A stretch of DNA of 64,000 nucleotides from Alistipes timonensis JC136. Lineage in GTDB: Bacteria > Bacteroidota > Bacteroidia > Bacteroidales > Rikenellaceae. The translations under genes were made by a program, and so were the position numbers. The notes beneath the pieces were generated by a model that did no database searches, had not been told where the DNA came from, and saw nothing but the letters and a program-made list of their open reading frames with translations. Of the stretch, positions 11,777-20,398 are shown one piece after another. The stretch lies in NCBI RefSeq assembly GCF_900107675.1, contig NZ_FNRI01000006.1, forward strand, positions 186,001-250,000, read 5' to 3'. Position 1 is the stretch's first letter. Every line of letters starts with the position of its first letter.

Positions 11777-13225
11777 TTAAAAACGGAATCGCACGCCGAT
11801 TGAAAATGTATGTGCATGGAGTGCATAATTGCCCGAGAATGGTTCACTGGCGGCTTTCGTGGCAGTGGCTGCTGCTGCCTCCGGTTTGGCTCCCGCTGCT
11901 ACGGCCTGTTTATAGGCGATACCGTAGGTCAGTGAGTTGATGTAAGGATAGGAACCCGTACGTTCGGGATCGGCCGATGCGACATAACCGTAGGCCACGT
12001 CGATGGACATGAATTTCACCGGATTGATCGTAAGACCTGCCGTATAAGCGAGTTTGGTCATCGACGGAGTTTCGGGATTGAGGTAATCGCTGCGCACCGG
12101 ACTTTCGTCGACATACATACCCATGCGGGCCTGAATCAGATCACAAGCCCTGTACTCGCCGCCGAAACGGAATGCAAGCGTGTTCTTGTAGTTTTTCACC
12201 GAGTTGATATCCTCTATTTTCAACTCCGGTTCGTTGAACGATACATTCAGCTCCTTATAGGCGCTCCAACCTACCCACTGCAGGTCGACAGCAAACTCCC
12301 ATTTATCTGCAGGACGGAATGCAACGGCCCACGTAAGGTTGGTCGGCAAAGGCAGTTCTGCATTGAAGGTACCTTCGTCCAGACGCGGGATGAGTCCAGT
12401 AGCGCTCATTACCTGTTTGATTTCGGGTGAGAGATAGTTCAGTTCCGCCGTGCCTTTTTTGACCTTCATATTGAGGCGCGAGCGATAGTTGAAACCGAAT
12501 GTCCATTGTTCATGTACGTCCCACATGATGCCGAGGTTGACGCCTACGGCAACCTTGGCGTCCCCGGCCAGTTTGGCCGAAAGGAGCGCTTTGTCACCTG
12601 CATTCGTGAACAGCGGAGCGTATTGTCCCATGTTGTTGGCCGTGAGGATTCCGGCAATGGTATTGTTTGTTGCGGCACCTACCGGAAACATGGAGCGTGA
12701 CAGGTCGAAGTTACCCCAAGCAACAGTCAGGCCTGCGCCGACCGAGAGTTTGTCGCAGATTTTATACGACACGGTAGGTTGAATCTGGAAAGCCGTGAGG
12801 TTGATCTCCTGAATGAGATGTGCACCAGCCCAGTTCGACGGCCATTTCATGGCAGACCCGAACGGAGTGGTGAAACTAACGCCAATGCCCAGTCGCTCGC
12901 TGGGTTTATAGTTGAAATAGACATACATCGGGGTCGAGATCTTATTGTCGGATTCCGCTTTGATGCGGTTTTCACCCGAATAGTCGATGTTGTTGTACCT
13001 TACATACGAAGAAATACCCGTAATACCGGCCGAGATATCGAATTTCGAGGTCTGGAAAGCAGCAGCAGCAGGATTGAAATGTAACGACTCTGAATTGAGC
13101 TTGAGAGCGGTACCTACGTGGCCCATACCATTCTGCTTCGAGGAGAGGTTGTTTACCTGATAACCCTCGGCGTATGCGCCGGAGACGATGGCTGCGGCGG
13201 CCAGAACGAGGAAAAGTTTTTTCAT
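11777..13225 (-). CDS. FadL/OmpP1/TodX-family outer-membrane transporter
   Basis: Predicted 482-residue outer-membrane beta-barrel for uptake of hydrophobic molecules such as long-chain fatty acids. The signal peptide MKKLFLVLAAAAIVSGAYA is followed by EGYQVNNLSSKQNGMGHVG, the family's N-terminal hatch signature, then NPAAAAF, the marker of the NPA(A/S) motif. The C terminus HTFSIGVRFRF is a barrel-insertion signal. The start at 13225 is set by the signal peptide; an in-frame upstream extension of 61 residues overlaps the promoter and is rejected. It is a single gene with a canonical promoter at 13279-13310. Its exact substrate is not visible. Confidence 0.9.
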   Translation of the reverse strand: MKKLFLVLAAAAIVSGAYAEGYQVNNLSSKQNGMGHVGTALKLNSESLHFNPAAAAFQTSKFDISAGITGISSYVRYNNIDYSGENRIKAESDNKISTPMYVYFNYKPSERLGIGVSFTTPFGSAMKWPSNWAGAHLIQEINLTAFQIQPTVSYKICDKLSVGAGLTVAWGNFDLSRSMFPVGAATNNTIAGILTANNMGQYAPLFTNAGDKALLSAKLAGDAKVAVGVNLGIMWDVHEQWTFGFNYRSRLNMKVKKGTAELNYLSPEIKQVMSATGLIPRLDEGTFNAELPLPTNLTWAVAFRPADKWEFAVDLQWVGWSAYKELNVSFNEPELKIEDINSVKNYKNTLAFRFGGEYRACDLIQARMGMYVDESPVRSDYLNPETPSMTKLAYTAGLTINPVKFMSIDVAYGYVASADPERTGSYPYINSLTYGIAYKQAVAAGAKPEAAAATATKAASEPFSGNYALHAHTFSIGVRFRF

Positions 13226-13278
13226 AACGAATTGGTTTGGTTTATACTCGGCGTGTCCGGAGACACGCAAAATCGGGG

Positions 13279-13310
13279 CAAAAGTAGGAAAACTATCCCC
13301 GAGACCCAAA
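13279..13310 (-). promoter_or_regulatory. Canonical Bacteroidota promoter for the FadL-family gene
   Basis: On the minus strand: TTTG (13310-13307), a 20-nt spacer, then TACTTTTG (13286-13279). This is the TTTG-N19-21-TAnnTTTG arrangement exactly, about 55 nt before the start at 13225. Confidence 0.75.
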
Positions 13311-13379
13311 CTTTTTGGCCGAAAATTCCCGAAAACTCTACTAAAAGGTATAAGATTGGATGAATTGGCGGGTCCATAT

Positions 13380-13420
13380 AAACAAAGGTGCAATGCCTTG
13401 CGGGGCACTGCACCTTGTTT
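13380..13420 (-). terminator. Terminator after the aminotransferase gene
   Basis: AAACAAAGGTGCA (13380-13392) pairs with TGCACCTTGTTT (13409-13420), with one bulged A. On the minus strand the stem ends in TTTGTTTATA. It separates the HU-aminotransferase unit from the FadL-family promoter. Confidence 0.75.
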
Positions 13421-13439
13421 TCCGGAGTGCCGACGGCTC

Positions 13440-14663
13440 CTATTTGCGGCTGTTGTAGGCTTCGAGCGCCTTGCCCAGAATGACGAGGGCCCGTTCGAGG
13501 TCCTCTTTTTTCAGGACATAGGCGATGCGGACCTCGTTGCGGCCGCATTCCGGGTCGGAGTAGAATCCCGATGCCGGGGCCAGCATGACGGTCTCGCCCT
13601 CGTATTCGAACTCCGAGAGGCACCATGCGCAGAATTTGTCGCTGTCGTCGACCGGGAGCCGCGCCACGGTGTAGAACGCCCCCATCGGGATCGGCGAATA
13701 GACGCCGGGGATGCGGTTCAGCCCGTCGATCAGGCATTTGCGCCGCTCGATATACTCTTCGTAGACCTCCGTGCTGTACGACCGCGGGGCGTCGATCGAG
13801 GCTTCGGCGACGATCTGTCCGAGCAGCGGCGGCGAAAGGCGCGCCTGGCAGAATTTCATCACGGCGTTGCGCAGTTTCTTGTTCTTGGTAATCAGCGCGC
13901 CGATGCGGATTCCGCATTCGGAGTAACGCTTCGAAACCGAGTCGATCAGCACGACGTTCTGTTCGATACCTTCGAGGTGGCAGGCCGAGATGTAGGGCGA
14001 GCCGGTGTAGATGAACTCGCGGTAAACCTCGTCGGAGAAGAGGAACAGGTCGTATTTCTGGACCATGTCGCGGATGCGGTCCATCTCCCGGCGCGTATAG
14101 AGGTAACCCGTGGGGTTATTGGGGTTGCAGATCAGGATGCCGCGCGTGCGCTCGTTGATGAGTTTTTCGAACTCCTCGATGGGCGGCAGGGCGAATCCGT
14201 TCTCGATCGACGAAACGACGGGACGGATCACGGCGCCCGCCGAGATGGCGAAGGCCATGTAGTTGGCATAGGCCGGTTCGGGAACGATGATCTCGTCGCC
14301 GGGGTTGAGGCACGACATGAAGGCGAACAGCACGGCCTCGGAGCCGCCCGTGGTGACGATGATCTCCTCGGGGGTGAGTTTGATCTGGTACTGTGCGTAG
14401 TAGGATACGAGCTTTTCACGCAGCGAACGGTAGCCGTCGCTGGGGCTGTATTCCAGCACCTTGCGGTCGATATGCTTCAGGGCGTCGAGCCCCACCTGCG
14501 GCGTGGGCAGGTCGGGCTGTCCGATGTTCAGGTGGTAGATTTTTGTGCCCCGGGCGCGTGCGGCGTCGGCCAGCGGGACGAGTTTGCGTATCGGGGAGGC
14601 CGGCATCTGCTCGGCGCGGAGTGAAATTTCGGGCATGCGTGGGGATTTTGCGGGCCGGGTCAT
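13440..14663 (-). CDS. PLP-dependent aminotransferase, class I/II (aspartate aminotransferase-like)
   Basis: Predicted cytosolic aminotransferase, 407 residues. Visible features are LNIGQPDLPTP near residue 45, the PLP-phosphate/ring segment TTGGSEAVLFAF near 104, NPNNPTG at 180-186 and SDEVYREF near 210. The Schiff-base lysine is Lys245 in SVSKRYSECGIRIG. The sequence fits AspC-like or broad-specificity enzymes; the exact amino acid pair cannot be assigned. The start at 14663 overlaps the HU stop as ATGA, suggesting translational coupling. A second Met (residue 10, MPEISL) aligns better with relatives and may be the true start. Confidence 0.88.
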   Translation of the reverse strand: MTRPAKSPRMPEISLRAEQMPASPIRKLVPLADAARARGTKIYHLNIGQPDLPTPQVGLDALKHIDRKVLEYSPSDGYRSLREKLVSYYAQYQIKLTPEEIIVTTGGSEAVLFAFMSCLNPGDEIIVPEPAYANYMAFAISAGAVIRPVVSSIENGFALPPIEEFEKLINERTRGILICNPNNPTGYLYTRREMDRIRDMVQKYDLFLFSDEVYREFIYTGSPYISACHLEGIEQNVVLIDSVSKRYSECGIRIGALITKNKKLRNAVMKFCQARLSPPLLGQIVAEASIDAPRSYSTEVYEEYIERRKCLIDGLNRIPGVYSPIPMGAFYTVARLPVDDSDKFCAWCLSEFEYEGETVMLAPASGFYSDPECGRNEVRIAYVLKKEDLERALVILGKALEAYNSRK

Positions 14664-14920
14664 TCGACCTCGGCCGTGGGATGGAACTTGATGACCTTGC
14701 GGGGCGGAATCTTCACGGCGGCACCCGTACGGGGGTTGCGGCCTACGCGCTCGGAACGCTGCTGTATGCTGAACGTCCCCAGTCCGGTCAGGGTCAGCCG
14801 TTCGCCTTCGCGCAGGGCTTGCACCGTTATACGGATCATGGCGTCGACGGCCCTGCGGGCCTCGACCTTCGAGATGTTCGCGTCGAGAGCAATGGCCTCG
14901 ACAAACTGCGCTTTGTTCAT
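14660..14920 (-). CDS. HU/IHF-family DNA-binding protein
   Basis: Small nucleoid-associated protein of 86 residues that bends DNA non-specifically as a dimer. It begins MNKAQFVEAIALDANISKVE, followed by the GLGTFSIQQRSERVGRNPRT beta-arm start with the conserved RNPRTG tip and a closing VIKFHP strand. The usual family length is about 90. It is first in a two-gene unit with the aminotransferase (ATGA overlap) and has a near-canonical promoter at 14967-14997. Confidence 0.93.
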   Translation of the reverse strand: MNKAQFVEAIALDANISKVEARRAVDAMIRITVQALREGERLTLTGLGTFSIQQRSERVGRNPRTGAAVKIPPRKVIKFHPTAEVE

Positions 14921-14966
14921 GGCTTCGCTGCGTGAGAAAATAACCTTCGGGGTCCTAACTTACTGA

Positions 14967-14997
14967 CAAAGATATGTAAATTTCGGAAAAGAAGAAA
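14967..14997 (-). promoter_or_regulatory. Promoter for the HU-aminotransferase unit
   Basis: The minus strand reads TTTC (14997-14994), a 19-nt spacer and TATCTTTG (14974-14967), one mismatch from the TTTG-N19-TAnnTTTG consensus. It lies 47 nt before the HU start. Confidence 0.65.
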
Positions 14998-15055
14998 ATT
15001 ATCTCCGGAATTTGCTTTTCGGGGCTGCGGGGTGGGAATAAAAACGCAGCATAGA

Positions 15056-15087
15056 TTTGGCAGAATGGAAAATCGGTACTACTTTTG
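15056..15087 (+). promoter_or_regulatory. Canonical promoter for tRNA-Ser
   Basis: TTTG at 15056-15059, a 20-nt spacer and TACTTTTG at 15080-15087 place transcription start almost at the tRNA 5' end (15093). Confidence 0.85.
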
Positions 15088-15092
15088 TCTCC

Positions 15093-15180
15093 GGAAAGTT
15101 GGCGGAGTGGTCGATCGCGGCGGTCTTGAAAACCGTTGAACCGCAAGGTTCCGGGGGTTCGAATCCCTCACTTTCCGCCA
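15093..15180 (+). tRNA. tRNA-Ser, anticodon TGA
   Basis: An 88-nt class II tRNA. Acceptor GGAAAGT/ACTTTCC with discriminator G and encoded CCA; anticodon stem GCGGT/ACCGT around CTTGAAA (anticodon TGA, codon UCA); a long variable arm; and the T-arm with GGTTCGAATC. The 3' end and the terminator after it are repeated 208 bp downstream. Confidence 0.96.
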
Positions 15181-15264
15181 GCACGGGAAACGGGTTGCAA
15201 TTTCAATTTGCAACCCGTTTTGTTTTCCGTGCGGGCTGAATTTATTCGGGCCCGGGCGGAAAAT
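15162..15264 (+). repeat. Direct repeat, copy 1: tRNA-Ser 3' end plus terminator
   Basis: About 103 bp beginning AATCCCTCACTTTCCGCCA inside the tRNA and running through the terminator to GGGCCCGGGCGG. It recurs at 15370-15472 with only a handful of differences, at a fixed offset of 208 bp. The segment between the copies (15265-15369) holds a small GCGGC/GCCGC hairpin at 15275-15287 and no convincing gene. Confidence 0.9.
15182..15236 (+). terminator. Terminator of tRNA-Ser
   Basis: CGGGTTGCAA (15191-15200) pairs with TTGCAACCCG (15208-15217), followed by TTTTGTTTT. An outer pairing of CACGGGAAA with TTTTCCGTG extends the structure. Confidence 0.85.
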
Positions 15265-15369
15265 AAAACGAAATGCGGCAAAGCCGCCGTTTTCCGGGCT
15301 TGCAGGGATGCCCCCGGCAGGGCAGGGAACGACGAGCGGCACGAAGCGTAAGCGGAGTGGAGCGAAGTC

Positions 15370-15472
15370 AATCCCTCACTTTCCGCCAGCACGGGAAACG
15401 GGTTGCAATTTCAATTTGCAACCCGTCTCGTTTTCCGCGCAGGCTGAATTTATCCGGGGCCGGGCGGTAAAT
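15370..15472 (+). repeat. Direct repeat, copy 2: tRNA-Ser remnant plus terminator
   Basis: AATCCCTCACTTTCCGCCA at 15370-15388 is identical to the tRNA-Ser 3' end, but the preceding tRNA body is missing. Just upstream, GCGGAGTGG (15352-15360) matches the D-arm start of tRNA-Ser, so this may be a tRNA with an internal deletion. The duplicated hairpin at 15399-15425 also lies downstream of the ECF sigma gene on the minus strand and could end locus A. Bases 15473-15488 hold nothing recognisable. Confidence 0.85.
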
Positions 15473-15488
15473 AATGGAGTCAGAGGTT

Positions 15489-16025
15489 TTAACTCGGAAT
15501 GGCCTTGCGGATCTCTTTCAGGGTAAGCTCGATGCTTTTCTCTACGGTCCGCACCGAAATGCCCAGCATTTCGGCTATTTCCTTGTTGGTCAGGTTCTCT
15601 TCGCGGCTGAGGCGGAAAATCTCCTTGCGGCGTTCGCTCAGGTGGTCGATCGTCCGGACAACCACCTGTTCGATGTATTGCGACTGAATCAGATCGAGGG
15701 CGTCGACATCTTTGGTGACGGGTTCGGGATTGTTGTCCAGCGAATCCTTTCGCTGGCGGTAGCCCGATTTGAAGTAATCCCGGATCTCATTGCGCGTGAT
15801 CGTGTAAAGCAGGTGGTTGATCGATTCGCCTGAAATGTTGGCGCGTGCGATCCACAGCTTCATGAAGACGTTCTGAGCGATGTCCTCGGCCAGGGAGCCG
15901 TCCTTCACGAAACCTTTCGCAAAGAGGTAGATGCGCATGTAATACCTCAGAAAGAGAATCCGGTATGCATCCTGATCCCCTGACCTGAGCTTTTCTATCA
16001 GTTCCCTTTCCGAGATATAATTCAT
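15489..16025 (-). CDS. ECF-type RNA polymerase sigma-70 factor (Bacteroidota expansion type)
   Basis: Alternative sigma factor of 178 residues. Region 2 spans about residues 8-85 (RSGDQDAYRILFLRYYMRIY, DIAQNVFMKLWIAR) and region 4 about 120-175 with helix-turn-helix LTNKEIAEMLGISVRTVEKS. The start at 16025 gives the family-typical MNYISERELIEKL. It begins 14 nt after the GH2 stop, so it is the last gene of locus A, whereas its presumed anti-sigma partner FecR (30750-31760) is near the other end of the operon. By analogy with FecI/FecR systems it should drive locus A when the STN-SusC signals. The pairing is inferred. Confidence 0.92.
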   Translation of the reverse strand: MNYISERELIEKLRSGDQDAYRILFLRYYMRIYLFAKGFVKDGSLAEDIAQNVFMKLWIARANISGESINHLLYTITRNEIRDYFKSGYRQRKDSLDNNPEPVTKDVDALDLIQSQYIEQVVVRTIDHLSERRKEIFRLSREENLTNKEIAEMLGISVRTVEKSIELTLKEIRKAIPS

Positions 16026-16039
16026 GGCCGAGATTCTGA

Positions 16040-18697
16040 TTATTTGATACGTTCGATCCGGATACCGCTGAGGGTGGTCTTTCCGATATTCGGAGTAAAT
16101 GCAACCTCGATGCCGGAATCGTTCCGGGCAGCGACTTCCGTCGAGAAATCGACGGCCCGCAGGTTGCCGTAATCGCGTGCGAGGTTCAGGTTGTCGAGGA
16201 GCTGCCGGCCGTTCACCGCCACGGAGAACTGGCGCACTCCCGCCGGAACGGATGCCGTGTCGGAGCCCGAAAGGTTGTAGATCAGGTCCTCCGTGGGGCT
16301 TTTGGGGTTGCTCTCCACGAAGCACAGCGTGATCCGGTAGGTGCCGTCGGCCACATCGAAACGGTATCCTTCGATTCCCTCGGCGAATGTCTGGTAGAGC
16401 GGGTTGCAGTCGGTTCCGAGAATGTTCTGCGAAATGCCCACTTTGTGCTGGCGGTCGATGCGCTCCCGGATTTTTCCGCCGATGCGTCCCCAGCCGTCCT
16501 GCGTGCAGACCTGATCGGGAATCCAGATGACGCCCGTTCCGGGAGCCACGGTTGCCTGATATGAGCCGACATTGACGGCCAGATCGTTGCCTTTCCACGC
16601 TTTCAGACTGTGCGGTACGACGGTGAAATCGATGTCGAGACAGTCTTTCATGCCCCGGTCGTCGGTAGCTTCCAGCCGGTTGATCCCGTTGCGGAACGGC
16701 ACGGAGAAAGTCGCCATATTGCCGTCGAGGGGTTTGCTGCCCAGTGATTTGCCGTTGACCGTCAGTTCGATTTCCCGGCCGTTGCCGAATACGTTGATCG
16801 TGTGTGTGGCGATTCCCGGCTGCCGCTCGACATCCGCACGGCGGGTGTAGTTGCGCGAAGCGATGTAGACGAGCGGGGTCTCCAGCAGGTTGGCCCGGTA
16901 AAGCGACGTGACATCTTTCTCCTTACGGTCGTAGGTGACGAGCCCTTTCTGATTGATCCAGGGGGTAGCGTCGGCTCGGGCTTCGGCCCCGAAGTCGGCG
17001 AAATTCCACAGGGCGTATCCTGCGAGGAACGGCATCCGTGCGAACTGTTTGAGGTAGGAGTGGTGCAGCACCACCTGATATTCCTCGGAGTAGTCCCACG
17101 AACGGGGAATCTGGCTGTGGTTCATCAGGTCGGCGTCGGCTCCGCATTCCGATACGATGATCGGCCGGTCGGGATAACGCTTGTGCTCGCTGGTGAGATA
17201 CCGTGTCAGGTCTTCCAGCTGCTCGTAGTACCAGCCGAAGTAGAGGTTGTAGCCCACTACGTCGGGGATCGTGGAGACCTCGTATTTGTTGTATCCGTCT
17301 TCATAGTGGATCGCCATGACCGTGTTGCGGTCGGGAGCCTCCTCTTTGGTCAGCGCTTCGAGTTTCAGGGCCAGCGCGCGGGTGTCGTCGGCGACCTGCT
17401 GCCGCTGCTGTTCCGTCAGCCGCTTGTTCGAGAGCATGCGGATAAGGATTTCGTTCATATAGCCGTAGAGGATCACCGAGGGGTGGTTGCAGGTCTGGCG
17501 AATCTGTTCGCGCATCATCGAGAGCGAATTCCGGGTGAAGGCTTCGGAGGGGGTCACCTCGTTGACGACCGGGATTTCGGTCCAGACCAGCAGGCCCAGT
17601 TCGTCGCACATGCGGTAAATCTCCGGGGCCTGCGGATAGTGGGCCAGCCGGACGAAGTTGAAGCCCAGCGATTTGATCTTCCGGTAATCGTTGCGGTGGT
17701 AATCGTCGCCGAGGGCGTTGCCCAGTCCGGCGAAATCCTGATGGCGGTTGGTGCCTTTCAGGGGGTATTTCCGGCCGTTGAGCCGGAAGCCGTCGCCGCT
17801 GAAGCTGAACCAGCGGACCCCGAAGGGAATCTCGATGCGGTCGGTTGTGTTTTTGGCGCCCGTCGCCTCTTCGACGGAGAGTTCCGCGGTATAGAGATAG
17901 GGCGTCTCGGGGCTCCACAAATGGGGCTGGTGGATCGTGATGCCGTCGAAACGGAACGGGTTTTTCGAACCGCCCCGGAGCGTCATGGCTTTGGCGGCCT
18001 CACCCACGACGGCTCCCTGTCTGTCCCTGAGCACGGCTTTGACCCGGACCGCCCGGGTTGCGTCGCCGCTGTTGACCACGTCGCCGCGGAGTACGACCGT
18101 CGCACGGGCCGAGTCGACCGAGGGCGTCTCGACGAAGACGCCTTCCGAAGCGCAGTTCTGCAGGTCGAAATGGATGGGATCGACGGCGATCAGCTTCACA
18201 TTGCGGTAAATGCCTCCGTAGAAGGTGAAATCGGCGTTCAGGGGCGGAATGTCCCGGTCGTGCTTGTTATCCAGCCGGACTTTGATGATGTTCTTCTTCC
18301 CGAATTCGAGGTGACGGGTGATGTCGAAGTTGAATGCCGTGTAGCCGCCCGTATGACTGCCGGCCGGGGCGCCGTTGACGAATACCTCGGCGACCTGGTT
18401 GGCCCCTTCGAAATGGAGGATGACCCGGCGGTCCTGCCATTGCCCGTTGGGGATGAAGGCATAGGCATACCATCCCACGCCGCGGTAGTAGCCCGGGGTC
18501 TCGTCGAATGCGTCGTACCGGTTCCAGGTGTGGGGCAGGTTCACCCGGGTCCATGCGCCGGAGGCGGGGTCGGCCTTCTCCGGGGCGATCTCGCCTTGGT
18601 GGAAATACCAGCCGTCGCTGATCGTCAGTTCGGTGCGCTGCGCCCGGAGCGACAGCGTGCACAGCAGGGCGGTAAGGATCAATAGGATCTGTTTCAT
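16040..18697 (-). CDS. Glycoside hydrolase family 2 with C-terminal malectin-like domain
   Basis: Predicted secreted/periplasmic exo-glycosidase of 885 residues, beta-galactosidase-like by family; true specificity unknown. A signal peptide (1-19) is followed by the GH2 sugar-binding domain (about 22-175), the Ig-like domain (about 180-295) and the TIM barrel (about 300-605). The likely acid/base is Glu416 in YGYMNE and the nucleophile Glu517 in IIVSECGAD. An Ig-like segment (about 610-697) and a malectin-like carbohydrate-binding domain (about 700-885) follow. The acid/base motif reads MNE instead of the common GNE. The gene lies 38 nt after the unknown DNRLRE-like gene and 14 nt before the sigma gene. 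Confidence 0.9.
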   Translation of the reverse strand: MKQILLILTALLCTLSLRAQRTELTISDGWYFHQGEIAPEKADPASGAWTRVNLPHTWNRYDAFDETPGYYRGVGWYAYAFIPNGQWQDRRVILHFEGANQVAEVFVNGAPAGSHTGGYTAFNFDITRHLEFGKKNIIKVRLDNKHDRDIPPLNADFTFYGGIYRNVKLIAVDPIHFDLQNCASEGVFVETPSVDSARATVVLRGDVVNSGDATRAVRVKAVLRDRQGAVVGEAAKAMTLRGGSKNPFRFDGITIHQPHLWSPETPYLYTAELSVEEATGAKNTTDRIEIPFGVRWFSFSGDGFRLNGRKYPLKGTNRHQDFAGLGNALGDDYHRNDYRKIKSLGFNFVRLAHYPQAPEIYRMCDELGLLVWTEIPVVNEVTPSEAFTRNSLSMMREQIRQTCNHPSVILYGYMNEILIRMLSNKRLTEQQRQQVADDTRALALKLEALTKEEAPDRNTVMAIHYEDGYNKYEVSTIPDVVGYNLYFGWYYEQLEDLTRYLTSEHKRYPDRPIIVSECGADADLMNHSQIPRSWDYSEEYQVVLHHSYLKQFARMPFLAGYALWNFADFGAEARADATPWINQKGLVTYDRKEKDVTSLYRANLLETPLVYIASRNYTRRADVERQPGIATHTINVFGNGREIELTVNGKSLGSKPLDGNMATFSVPFRNGINRLEATDDRGMKDCLDIDFTVVPHSLKAWKGNDLAVNVGSYQATVAPGTGVIWIPDQVCTQDGWGRIGGKIRERIDRQHKVGISQNILGTDCNPLYQTFAEGIEGYRFDVADGTYRITLCFVESNPKSPTEDLIYNLSGSDTASVPAGVRQFSVAVNGRQLLDNLNLARDYGNLRAVDFSTEVAARNDSGIEVAFTPNIGKTTLSGIRIERIK

Positions 18698-18735
18698 GGT
18701 TTATCGGTGGTTTTTGTTTTCTGTGTCCGGGCCGG

Positions 18736-20397
18736 TTATTCCGGCCACAGCCTGTTTTTTATTTCGATCGGGAGCGGTCCGCGGTCCCGGGGGTAGAAAT
18801 CCGCGCACATCCGGTAGCGTCTTTCGATGCGTTCGGGCGAATACTCCCCGAATTTCTGGCGTTTCCAGAATTTGTTGAACGCCACCATGTCGGTATTGTC
18901 CATCAGGAACGCCCAGCGTTTCATCTGCCAGTAGGAGTCGTAGAAAAGATAGATGTCGTGGCAGTTCATGAAGGCTCCGAGGGCGTCGATCATCTCGCGG
19001 CCGTCGTTCTTTTCGGCCAGCAGCCGGTGAACCTCCTGCGCCGCGTCGTTGCATTTGTTGAAGTAGATGCAGCGCAGCTCTTCCATCCGGCTGATGAAGC
19101 GCTCCACCGAGTCGTACTGCACCGGGGTGAGGTCGAGGTTGCGCACGCACTCCTCCACCTCGGCCAGCCGGCGCAGTTGGATCTCCTGCCGGGTGAGGTT
19201 CTTCCGGCCTTTGGGATGCACCTTGTTGAGCACGCCGTCGAAGGTCAGGCCGTTGTCCTTTTTCGACCCGAGCCAGATGTAGGCCGCCTGCAAGGGTGAG
19301 AAAATCTCGATGATGTCGCCGCAGTCGTACCAGCGCTGTTCGCGGGTGTACTCCCAGATGTGCAGGTAACGCAGCCGGTTGATCTGGAACCGGCGCAGTC
19401 CTTCGCGGTCCTGCCGTTCGATCATGCCGTCGAGGCCGAGGATCGACTGCGAGAAGGGGTAGTAGGCGTTCGGCAGGATATATTCGCCGTAGACCACCAC
19501 GTCCCAGTAGTAGGGATAGATGCGCTGTTCGCCCCGGAGGCCGACCACCGGGTCGGTCGTCCAGTTCACGTAACGGAAATTCCGTTCCCGGAGGTAGCGG
19601 CGGAACGTCGAGTCCTGCCGGGGCATCACATAGCGCGGGTTGTAGCGTTTAGCCGGGTCGGCGGCGAATTTCGCCTTGCCGCGTTTGCCTTCGACGACCA
19701 GCTGCGGGCCCTTGCCCGAGGCGTGTTCCGACGAGTAAAACAGCACGTGGTCGCCCATGACCTTCTCGGGAGCGTCGGTTTTGATGAGCAGTCCGGCGTT
19801 CTTTTCGGGAGCCTCTATCCATTGCCGGACCAGGGCTGCCGGAATCTCGAATTCGAGCCATTCGCCCCGGTATTTGGAGGCCGCCGCCCGGCCGAGGGGC
19901 TCGGCGTCGTGATCGACCCCGGCGACCGAACAGCCGTTCGGCCCTCCGGCCCATTCCTCGCCGTCCGAGCGGCAGAGCCAGCTGGCGGCGTCGTGCTGCG
20001 GCATCGACTCCATCGAGCCTTCGCGCCATGCGGCGTTGCACTCCTTCACCGCATAGACGGCCACCGGGACCTCGGGAGAGGTCTGAGTGACGTTCCGGGG
20101 CTTGTAGATGCGGAAGCGCGCCGCGGAGACCTCCCGGCAGTCGACGCCGCGCAGGTCGAAGCGGACGAGGATGTTGCCCCGCCACATGTTCCACATGGCG
20201 ATGCCGTAGCCCGTGTCGAGCGTCTGCGATGCTCCGAAATTCCAGCCGGTCCAGTACTGTTCGTCGTGGTAGGTCACCTCGCTGCGGCGCAGGATGCAGT
20301 CCTCCACCTGCTGCGGGTGTGCGATGACGAATGTCGCCGCACCGGCCGGTGCGCTGAGCCCGAAAAGGAGGGAAAGGAGTATGGCCGTTCGTTTCAT
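18736..20397 (-). CDS. Secreted protein with N-terminal DNRLRE-like domain, function unknown
   Basis: A 553-residue exported protein that I do not recognise as an enzyme. After the signal peptide (1-20), residues about 21-245 resemble the DNRLRE/CBM96-like jelly roll (RGNILVRFDL, SAARFRIYKPR, WLEFEIPAALVRQW, GLLIKTDAPEK). The remaining 300 residues are rich in Trp, Tyr and Arg (RNFRYVNWTTDP, YPYYWDVVVYGEYILPNAYY, YLHIWEYTREQRWYDCGDI) and probably helical, suggesting a carbohydrate-active or binding domain. It starts 1 nt after the GH3 stop, so it is translated with the locus A enzymes and probably acts on the same glycan. Confidence 0.6.
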   Translation of the reverse strand: MKRTAILLSLLFGLSAPAGAATFVIAHPQQVEDCILRRSEVTYHDEQYWTGWNFGASQTLDTGYGIAMWNMWRGNILVRFDLRGVDCREVSAARFRIYKPRNVTQTSPEVPVAVYAVKECNAAWREGSMESMPQHDAASWLCRSDGEEWAGGPNGCSVAGVDHDAEPLGRAAASKYRGEWLEFEIPAALVRQWIEAPEKNAGLLIKTDAPEKVMGDHVLFYSSEHASGKGPQLVVEGKRGKAKFAADPAKRYNPRYVMPRQDSTFRRYLRERNFRYVNWTTDPVVGLRGEQRIYPYYWDVVVYGEYILPNAYYPFSQSILGLDGMIERQDREGLRRFQINRLRYLHIWEYTREQRWYDCGDIIEIFSPLQAAYIWLGSKKDNGLTFDGVLNKVHPKGRKNLTRQEIQLRRLAEVEECVRNLDLTPVQYDSVERFISRMEELRCIYFNKCNDAAQEVHRLLAEKNDGREMIDALGAFMNCHDIYLFYDSYWQMKRWAFLMDNTDMVAFNKFWKRQKFGEYSPERIERRYRMCADFYPRDRGPLPIEIKNRLWPE

Positions 20398-20398
20398 G

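Noticed and set aside
15265..15369. An integrated mobile element between the two tRNA-Ser repeats
   Set aside because: Only about 105 bp separates the copies and it contains no integrase or other gene; at most it is a scar.
15181..15370. Small ORFs after tRNA-Ser
   Set aside because: They consist of tRNA and terminator sequence read as protein and have no homology pattern.
15489..16598. 369-residue version of the ECF sigma factor
   Set aside because: The extra residues overlap GH2 coding DNA out of frame; the family-like start is at 16025.
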